A stretch of 64,000 bases of DNA from contig NZ_MDSK01000006.1 of the NCBI RefSeq assembly GCF_002940205.1, positions 100,049-164,048 of the forward strand, read 5' to 3'. Source of the DNA: Xanthomonas arboricola pv. guizotiae. GTDB lineage: Bacteria; Pseudomonadota; Gammaproteobacteria; Xanthomonadales; Xanthomonadaceae. Shown here piece after piece: positions 58,669-64,000 of the stretch (position 1 is its first letter; each line of letters opens with the position of its first letter). The position numbers and the translations under genes are program-made. The notes under the pieces were generated by a model. That model searched no databases and was not told the origin of the DNA. It saw only the letters and a list, made by a program, of their open reading frames with translations.

Positions 58669-60108
58669 TTATGTCCTCATCAAACGCTCTACAGCGACCG
58701 GTGCATCCAGCAACTGGCGCAGATCGTCGACAAACCCGCGGTAGCCTTGCTCGCGCGCGGCCTCCGAGCGCTGCCGCAATACCCAGGAGGGATGCACGGT
58801 GGTCAGCACCGGCGTGCCGTCGTCCAGCCGCTGCCACTGGCCGCGCTGCTGCATCAAGCGAAAGCCGTTTCCCAACACCGCCTGTGCCGCGGTTGCGCCC
58901 AGGCACACGATCTGCGCCGGACGCAGCTGCGCGCGTTCGGCATGCAACCAGCCACTGCAGGCCTGCACATGCGACCGTTCCGGGTTGCGATGCAGACGCC
59001 GCTTGCCACGTTGCTCGAAGCGAAAATGCTTGACCGCATTGGTGACGTAGAACGTCTCGCGGTCGATACCCATCTCGCCCAGCGCCATGTTGAACAAGCG
59101 CCCGGCCGGCCCGACAAACGGACGCCCGCTCAGATCCTCTTCGTCGCCCGGCTGCTCGCCGATCACCATCACCGATGCATCGTCGGGCCCTTCGCCAAAC
59201 ACGGTCTGGGTTGCCGGTTGCCACAGCTCGCAGCGGCGGCAATCGCGTGCAGCGCTGCGCAAGTGCGCCAGGCTTTGGCTTGTCACTTCCGGGAGAGGCG
59301 CGGGCGCTGCCGGTAGCCGCCGCCGCACCGGTTCGGGCGCACGCTCGGCCATCTCGCGCACGCGCACGCCCGCCTCGCGGATCAGCTCCGGCAGCAACGC
59401 CGCTTCGGGCAGGTTCTTCCAGTATTTCTGCGGCATTTCCTGCCGCATCATGGTCGGATTGAGCCGCGCCGGATTGAAGATATGCGCGTAATAGGTGCGC
59501 CAGAGCGTCTCCTGCGCATCGTCGGCCGGCACCTGGGTGCGCACCGCGCCTTCGCCGAACGTCAACGCCTCGCCATCCCAGCGCACGCTGCGATACGGGG
59601 TGAGGATCGCCCAGCGCATGCCGGCGAAACGGCGCGCGAAAAACGGCGCCACCCGATCCACGATCCAATGCTCGGGCTCGAACCATGCCACGAAGTCTTC
59701 CTCCTCCACCGGCAAACGCCGAAAGCGCACGAACGCCTTCATCTTGTGCGTATCGCGCTGCACCGCCTTTTGCCACTGCGTCACCCGATGCACGTCGACA
59801 TCGGTGGCCCGCTCGAGCAGCGCGCGCTCGCCGCAGGCCACCCGCCACAACAACCGGTACAGCACCGCATAGCGCTGCGGATCGCGGTGACACAGCACCG
59901 CTCCTGCCATCTGCAGGAACTCCGCCGACACCCGCGGCGCCGCAACCACGGCCGGCAAATCCAGCAGCCCCTGCCCCATCAACAAGCCGCCCTGCGCTCC
60001 GCCAGTCCACGCGATGGAGTCGGGCTCCACCTGCGCGCACCACCCCGCCCGCGCCAGCGCACGCCATGCTTCAAGGCTCCAACCCGGCTCGACGTCAGCG
60101 TTGAACAT
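58669..60108 (-). CDS. DUF4130-UdgX fusion, uracil-DNA glycosylase superfamily protein
   Basis: The 479-residue protein joins two domains. Residues 1-260 resemble the DUF4130 domain that is normally linked to a radical-SAM protein, with TYYAHIFNPARLNP near its end. Residues about 270-479 are a UdgX-type glycosylase with motif A GEQPGDEEDLSGRPFVGPAG and the UdgX loop KRRLHRNPERSH, whose His in known UdgX proteins bonds covalently to uracil-excised DNA. The final motif is TVHPSWVLR. It may form a tight DNA-protein adduct at uracil sites. The partner radical-SAM gene is 205 bases upstream on the same strand. Confidence 0.88.
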   Translation of the reverse strand: MFNADVEPGWSLEAWRALARAGWCAQVEPDSIAWTGGAQGGLLMGQGLLDLPAVVAAPRVSAEFLQMAGAVLCHRDPQRYAVLYRLLWRVACGERALLERATDVDVHRVTQWQKAVQRDTHKMKAFVRFRRLPVEEEDFVAWFEPEHWIVDRVAPFFARRFAGMRWAILTPYRSVRWDGEALTFGEGAVRTQVPADDAQETLWRTYYAHIFNPARLNPTMMRQEMPQKYWKNLPEAALLPELIREAGVRVREMAERAPEPVRRRLPAAPAPLPEVTSQSLAHLRSAARDCRRCELWQPATQTVFGEGPDDASVMVIGEQPGDEEDLSGRPFVGPAGRLFNMALGEMGIDRETFYVTNAVKHFRFEQRGKRRLHRNPERSHVQACSGWLHAERAQLRPAQIVCLGATAAQAVLGNGFRLMQQRGQWQRLDDGTPVLTTVHPSWVLRQRSEAAREQGYRGFVDDLRQLLDAPVAVERLMRT

Positions 60109-60313
60109 CGCGGTGGTCAGGATGGAGAGGTAGGATTGGGGATTGGGAATTAGGGATTCGCAAAGCGTCGCGTTCCTGTGTCAGCACTGGCCTTCGGTGG
60201 CAGCTTTGCGCCTGATGCCATCCTTATCCGCACTTCTCGGGCAGCTTGCCCGGCAACACGGCAGACGCCAGCGGACGCGGCGTTGCGCCGGATGCCGGCG
60301 GCCAGCTGCGGTT

Positions 60314-61558
60314 TCAATCGAACAGACTCGCCTGCCGGGGTGCCGGCGCCAGTTGCACGCGCAAGCGCACCGGGTCGTCCAGGCGCTGGCGCGGATGATG
60401 GTCCAGCACGCTCACAAACGGCAGCAGCTTCTTCATCGGCACCCGCAACCGCGCCAGGTCGCCCACCCGCAAGCGTGCGTGCCGGCGCGACAACAACAGG
60501 CGCTCCACGTTGCGCGTGCCCAGGCCCGGCACGCGCAGCAGCATCTCGCGCGGCGCCGCGTTCAGATCCACCGGGAAGCGCTCCGGATTGCGCAACGCCC
60601 AGGCCAGCTTCGGATCCACGTCCAGATCGAGCATGCCGCTGGACTGCGCCGGTGCGATCTCCTCCACGCTGAACTCGTAGAAGCGCAGCAACCAGTCGGC
60701 CTGATACAGGCGGTGCTCGCGCTGCAACGGCGGCGCCTGCAGCGGCAGTTTCGACGAGGCATCCGGGATCGGGCTGAAAGCCGAGTAATACACCCGGCGC
60801 ATCCGGTAATTGCCGTAGAGATTGTGGCTGGTGTCCAGGATGCTGCGGTCGTTGGCATCGTCGGCGCCGACGATCATCTGCGTGCTCTGCCCGGCCGGCG
60901 CAAACCGCGGCGGCTTGGCGCGGCGGACGTTTTCGGCCTTGCGTTCGAGCTGATTTTCTTCGATGCGCCAACGCAACTCGCCCATCGCCGAGCGGATGCC
61001 GCCGACGCTTTTTTCCGGCGCCAGCAACGTCAATCCCTGCTCGGTCGGCAGCTCCACGTTGATGCTCAGGCGGTCGGCGTAGCGGCCGGCGGCGGCCAGC
61101 AATTCCGGCGTTGCATCGGGGATGGTCTTGAGGTGGATGTAGCCGGCGAAGTGATGCACCTCGCGCAGCTGCCGCGCCACTTCCACCAGCTGCTCCATCG
61201 TGTAATCGGAGTTGCGGATGATGCCGCTGGACAGGAACAGGCCTTCGATGTAATTGCGCTTGTAGAAGTCCAGCGTCAGCGTGACCACTTCTTCCGGCGT
61301 GAAGCGCGCACGGCGTACGTTGCTGGACACGCGGTTGACGCAATACGCGCAATCGAACACGCAGAAATTGGTGAGCAGGATCTTCAACAGCGACACGCAG
61401 CGGCCGTCGGGCGTGTACGAGTGGCAGATGCCCATGCCCTCGGTGCTGCCGATCCCGCCGGTGCCGAGCGAATTGCGCTTGTTCGCGCCACTGGAGGCGC
61501 AGGACGCGTCGTATTTGGCCGCATCGGCCAGCACTGCGAGTTTGTCGAGGATTTTCAC
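60314..61558 (-). CDS. Radical-SAM protein of the UdgX-associated repair pair
   Basis: The 414-residue enzyme has the radical-SAM cluster motif CVFDCAYC (about residue 67) and a TIM-barrel core (LSSGIIRNSDYTMEQLVEVA, SINVELPTEQGL). Near the C terminus there is a helix-hairpin-helix-like DNA-binding stretch (RVPGLGTRNVERLLLSRR). It belongs to the radical-SAM family found beside UdgX genes. The reaction is not known; a DNA-lesion chemistry is inferred from the neighbour and the DNA-binding part. The gap to the fusion gene has a 7-bp array at 60131-60161. Confidence 0.88.
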   Translation of the reverse strand: MKILDKLAVLADAAKYDASCASSGANKRNSLGTGGIGSTEGMGICHSYTPDGRCVSLLKILLTNFCVFDCAYCVNRVSSNVRRARFTPEEVVTLTLDFYKRNYIEGLFLSSGIIRNSDYTMEQLVEVARQLREVHHFAGYIHLKTIPDATPELLAAAGRYADRLSINVELPTEQGLTLLAPEKSVGGIRSAMGELRWRIEENQLERKAENVRRAKPPRFAPAGQSTQMIVGADDANDRSILDTSHNLYGNYRMRRVYYSAFSPIPDASSKLPLQAPPLQREHRLYQADWLLRFYEFSVEEIAPAQSSGMLDLDVDPKLAWALRNPERFPVDLNAAPREMLLRVPGLGTRNVERLLLSRRHARLRVGDLARLRVPMKKLLPFVSVLDHHPRQRLDDPVRLRVQLAPAPRQASLFD

Positions 61559-61949
61559 GCAAGCAGCATGTCGTGAAGGCGTCTCAGCCTATGAGACTGC
61601 ACGCAACCTCATCGTGAATGCTTCAGAGCGCTGCGCTGCCGGCACTTGTGGGCAGCATGCCTTGTCGCTCCGCTGCCGGCTCTTGTGCGCAGCATGCCTT
61701 ATCGCTGCGCTGCCGGCACTTGTCGGCAGCATGCCTTGTCGCTGCGGGCCGGTGTGCCGCAGGGACCAAGCCGTATCGCCATGGATCTTGCGGGCTATAG
61801 CTACCGCGCCACACCGGTTTGCAGCGGCAGTAACTGGCCACATGCCATGGCTTGCAGGCGGCTGGGCAGTGTCTCGGGATTGCGTGGCCGGCATGCCGCC
61901 TGCACAGTCGATGACAGCGACGGTGCAGGCGTGCTGCGGCCCCCAGGGC
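61559..61949. repeat. Gap with a 37-bp tandem repeat, three copies
   Basis: Three units of about 37 bp beginning CGCTGCCGGC lie at 61634-61670, 61671-61707 and 61708-61744, with two to four mismatches between them. No spacers and no palindromic unit, so this is not a CRISPR array. The rest of the gap has no gene I can support. Confidence 0.75.
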
Positions 61950-62780
61950 TCAGGCGGCGACCGGGCCCGCAAGCGCGCGATCATCACCGGGATCGCCGTC
62001 GAACCGGTAGATATCCATCGCCAGAAACCCCGCATCGATGCCGGCATCGATGCGCTGCGCGCCGAGCCGGTCGGCGCCGGCGGCGCCCATCGCCACGTAC
62101 AGCGGCAACAGGTGCTCGTCGGTGGGATGCGCCCGTGCCGCATGCGGTGCCTGCCGTCGATAGTCCAGCAACGCGGCGATGTCGTCCTCCACCAGTTTGC
62201 GCTCGGTCCATTCGATGAAGGGCCGCACATAGGGCGCCTCGCGCTCGGCGCTGTAGCCATGGCGGAAGTCGTGCAGGTTATGGGTGATGCTGCCGGAGCC
62301 GATCACCAGCACCCCGTCCTCGCGCAGCGGCGCCAGCGCGCGGCCGACCGCAAACTGGTGTGCCGGCCCCAGCTCGGGCTGGATCGACACCGACACCACC
62401 GGGATGTCGGCGGCCGGATACAGCAGGCGCAGCGGCACCCACACGCCGTGATCGAAGCCGCGCTGCGGGTCCAGATGCGGATGCAGGCCAGCCTGTTCCA
62501 GCCGGCGCAGGATCTGCTGCGCCAGCGCCGGCTCGCCGGGCGCGGGATATTCCAGCTCGTACAACGGCGCCGGAAAGCCGCCGAAGTCATAAATGGTGGG
62601 CGGCCGCGCCGCGCCGCTGACCAGCGGGCGATGGCCCAGCCAGTGCGCGGATGCAACCACGATCGCGCGCGGCCGCGGCAAGGTCTGCGCGAGTTCGGCC
62701 AGGCGCTCGCCGACCTGCCCCGGCTGCAGCGCAGTCATCGGCGATCCGTGCGAGATGTACAGGGAAGGTAAACGGGTCAT
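61950..62780 (-). CDS. LigB/DODA-type extradiol dioxygenase
   Basis: The 276-residue non-haem iron or zinc enzyme has metal-binding His residues in YISHGSP, ASAHWLG, the Gly-Ser-rich GSGSITHNLHDF and HPTDEHLLPLYVA. Length fits the YgiD/DODA family, which opens catechol-type rings such as DOPA. GAGGAA lies 7 bases before the ATG at 62780. The DoxX gene precedes it by 32 bases on the same strand, so both form one unit. Confidence 0.9.
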   Translation of the reverse strand: MTRLPSLYISHGSPMTALQPGQVGERLAELAQTLPRPRAIVVASAHWLGHRPLVSGAARPPTIYDFGGFPAPLYELEYPAPGEPALAQQILRRLEQAGLHPHLDPQRGFDHGVWVPLRLLYPAADIPVVSVSIQPELGPAHQFAVGRALAPLREDGVLVIGSGSITHNLHDFRHGYSAEREAPYVRPFIEWTERKLVEDDIAALLDYRRQAPHAARAHPTDEHLLPLYVAMGAAGADRLGAQRIDAGIDAGFLAMDIYRFDGDPGDDRALAGPVAA

Positions 62781-62812
62781 GGCGCATTCCTCTAGAAGAA
62801 CGACAGGCAGCT

Positions 62813-63223
62813 TCAACGCGCCGGCTTCAGCGCCCACGCGCCTTCGCCAAGCAGCGCCTGCACGATCAGCAGCACCGCCCATAACGCCGGGTATTCCCAG
62901 CCGCCACCCGGATTGGAAAAACCGAACCCATTTGCACCATGCACGCTGACAATCGTGCCCAGCAGCAACGGCACGCCCAGCAACCCGATCCAACGCGCAT
63001 AGAGGCCCAGCAGCAGGGACAGGCCCAGGCCCAGTTCCAGCGCGATGGTGAGATAGGCCAGGGCGCCCGGCAGGCCCAGCGCGTGGAAATAGGCCACGGT
63101 GCCGGCCGGGGTGAACACCAGCAACTTGGTCAGGCCATGGACCAGAAACAGCGCCCCCAGGCTGATGCGCAACAAGGCGGCGCCATAGGCAGCGGAACGC
63201 GGGGAAGCAAGCGAGATGGACAT
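62813..63223 (-). CDS. DoxX-family membrane protein
   Basis: The 136-residue protein has four membrane helices and the DoxX features ALLRISLGALFLVHGLTKL and the C-terminal EYPALWAVLLIVQALLG. DoxX proteins occur beside oxidative enzymes, here with the extradiol dioxygenase downstream. The ATG at 63223 is chosen for the family N terminus. Confidence 0.87.
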   Translation of the reverse strand: MSISLASPRSAAYGAALLRISLGALFLVHGLTKLLVFTPAGTVAYFHALGLPGALAYLTIALELGLGLSLLLGLYARWIGLLGVPLLLGTIVSVHGANGFGFSNPGGGWEYPALWAVLLIVQALLGEGAWALKPAR

Positions 63224-63328
63224 TGGACAGACTCCGGTGATGACCTGCACAGCCTATTGCTTACAAATTTCTGATAAATAGGTTTACTTCGGATAATTTA
63301 TTGCGATCAAAGCAACAATCGGACGTTC
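63224..63328. promoter_or_regulatory. AT-rich divergent promoter region
   Basis: Between doxX and the LysR gene the DNA is clearly AT-rich (63255-63305; TTTCTGATAAATAGGTTTAC). LysR-type regulators usually bind here and control the divergent unit. No exact T-N11-A dyad is firm by eye. Confidence 0.5.
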
Positions 63329-63910
63329 ATGGATACCCTCGATGCGATGCGCGTGTTCGCAGCAGTGGCCGAGCGCAGCGGTTTCAGTGCCGCCGCCGAT
63401 GCGCTGGACCGCTCCACCGCCAGCGTGACCCGGCAGGTCGCCGCGCTCGAGCAACGGCTGGGCACCCGCCTGCTCAACCGCACCACCCGGCGGGTCAGCC
63501 TGACCAGCGCCGGCACCGCGTATTACCAGCGCTGTCTGCAACTGCTGGCCGACCTGGACGATCTGGAGGCCACGGTCGGCGCGCAGGCGCTGGAGCCGGC
63601 CGGGGTGCTGCGCGTCAATGCACCGGTGAGCTATGGCATCGAGCGCCTGGCCGCGCTGCTGCCGGGCTTTTGCGCGCGCTACCCGCAGGTGGAACTTGAC
63701 CTGTCGCTGTCGGACCGGCTGGTGGACATGGTCGAAGAAGGCTTCGATGTCGCCATCCGCATCACCCGGCAGCCGGCGCCGACGCTGATCGCCCGGCGCC
63801 TGGGCACGGTCCGCCTGGTGCCCTGCGCGGCGCCGGCCTACCTGGCCCGTGCCGGCACCCCGATGCATCCGTCCGACCTGGCCGGCCACGACTGCCTGCT
63901 GTACCACTAG
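63329..63910 (+). pseudogene. LysR-family regulator, cut short at residue 193
   Basis: The N-terminal winged helix-turn-helix (MDTLDAMRVFAAVAERSGF, then ASVTRQVAALEQRLGTRLL) and the first part of the effector domain are normal. The frame ends in TAG at 63908-63910 after HDCLLYH. LysR proteins are about 300 residues, and this family usually continues for about 100 more. The DNA after the stop is unlike LysR and resembles the end of an insertion sequence, so the gene is disrupted. If functional, it would have regulated the divergent doxX-dioxygenase pair. Confidence 0.85.
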
Positions 63911-64000
63911 AGCGTGTTATGAACTTTGAAAGAGCGTGGCTGCATTTCCAAGCATCAGAATCGTGAAGACAACAAAGTGCAAACCGGCCAAGGTTTCCGG
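63907..64000. mobile_element. Probable left end of an insertion sequence
   Basis: After CTAG at 63907-63910, a possible 4-bp target duplication of the IS5 type, the sequence AGCGTGTTATGAACTTT begins. It looks like an insertion-sequence terminus and runs off the window. The family cannot be proved from 90 bases. It explains the early end of the LysR gene. Confidence 0.55.

Noticed and set aside
61634..61744. CRISPR-like array
   Set aside because: Units follow directly with no spacers and no palindromic repeat.

Overview
The window is a 64 kb piece of a high-GC gammaproteobacterial chromosome, almost certainly Xanthomonas. The main signs are Xanthomonas-type intergenic DNA (GTAG-type REP palindromes and 7-bp GGGAATC/GGGATTC arrays), a secreted AroQ-type chorismate mutase, a YajQ-family c-di-GMP effector, an RpfC-like hybrid kinase and several Xanthomonadaceae families of unknown function. 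It is mostly core chromosome. There are no rRNA or tRNA genes, CRISPR arrays or complete prophages. One insertion sequence seems to begin at the extreme right edge.

Layout. 1-5.9 kb: two MacB/FtsX-type permeases, an NTF2-like gene broken by a stop codon, and an NtrC-like sigma-54 activator with its kinase. 6.2-8.7 kb: glmU, a GtrA-like membrane protein and the secreted chorismate mutase. 8.9-16.3 kb: the complete ATP synthase operon atpIBEFHAGDC on the minus strand. 16.8-24.8 kb: an outer-membrane barrel, lpdA, an uncharacterised secreted protein and aceF of pyruvate dehydrogenase, a DUF2884 protein, a family-6-like DNA glycosylase and OmpW. 24.9-29.4 kb: a membrane protein, the metNI/metQ methionine importer and an EamA exporter. 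29.5-34.8 kb: yajQ, a separate HPt protein, an RpfC-like hybrid kinase, an alpha/beta hydrolase, DUF1415 and an SDR oxidoreductase.

34.9-42.8 kb: two overlapping rRNA modification genes (rsuA-like, rsmC), a PQQ-type sugar dehydrogenase lipoprotein, a PAS hybrid kinase and small conserved proteins. 43.0-46.0 kb: alr and dadA (alanine racemase and D-amino-acid dehydrogenase) divergent from lrp. 46-51.3 kb: msrB, the flagellar stator pair motAB and small hypotheticals. 51.3-57 kb: a REP cluster, small hypotheticals, a YadGH-like ABC exporter and a CPA1 Na+/H+ antiporter with a structured leader RNA. 57.6-64 kb: a fasciclin protein, the DUF4130-UdgX fusion with its radical-SAM partner, a DODA-type dioxygenase plus DoxX unit, and a LysR regulator cut short where the insertion sequence begins.

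The most interesting items are three. First, the antiporter leader: a predicted three-way junction, a hairpin and an intrinsic terminator ending just before a start codon with a weak ribosome site, which looks like a cation riboswitch. Second, the UdgX-fusion and radical-SAM DNA-repair pair, whose radical-SAM chemistry is unknown as far as I am aware. Third, the repeats: 7-bp inverted arrays between atp genes, two inverted copies of a roughly 210-bp MITE-like element bracketing alr-dadA-lrp, and four different tandem repeats packed behind motB. All functions come from reading the sequence and from family knowledge; no database search was run.
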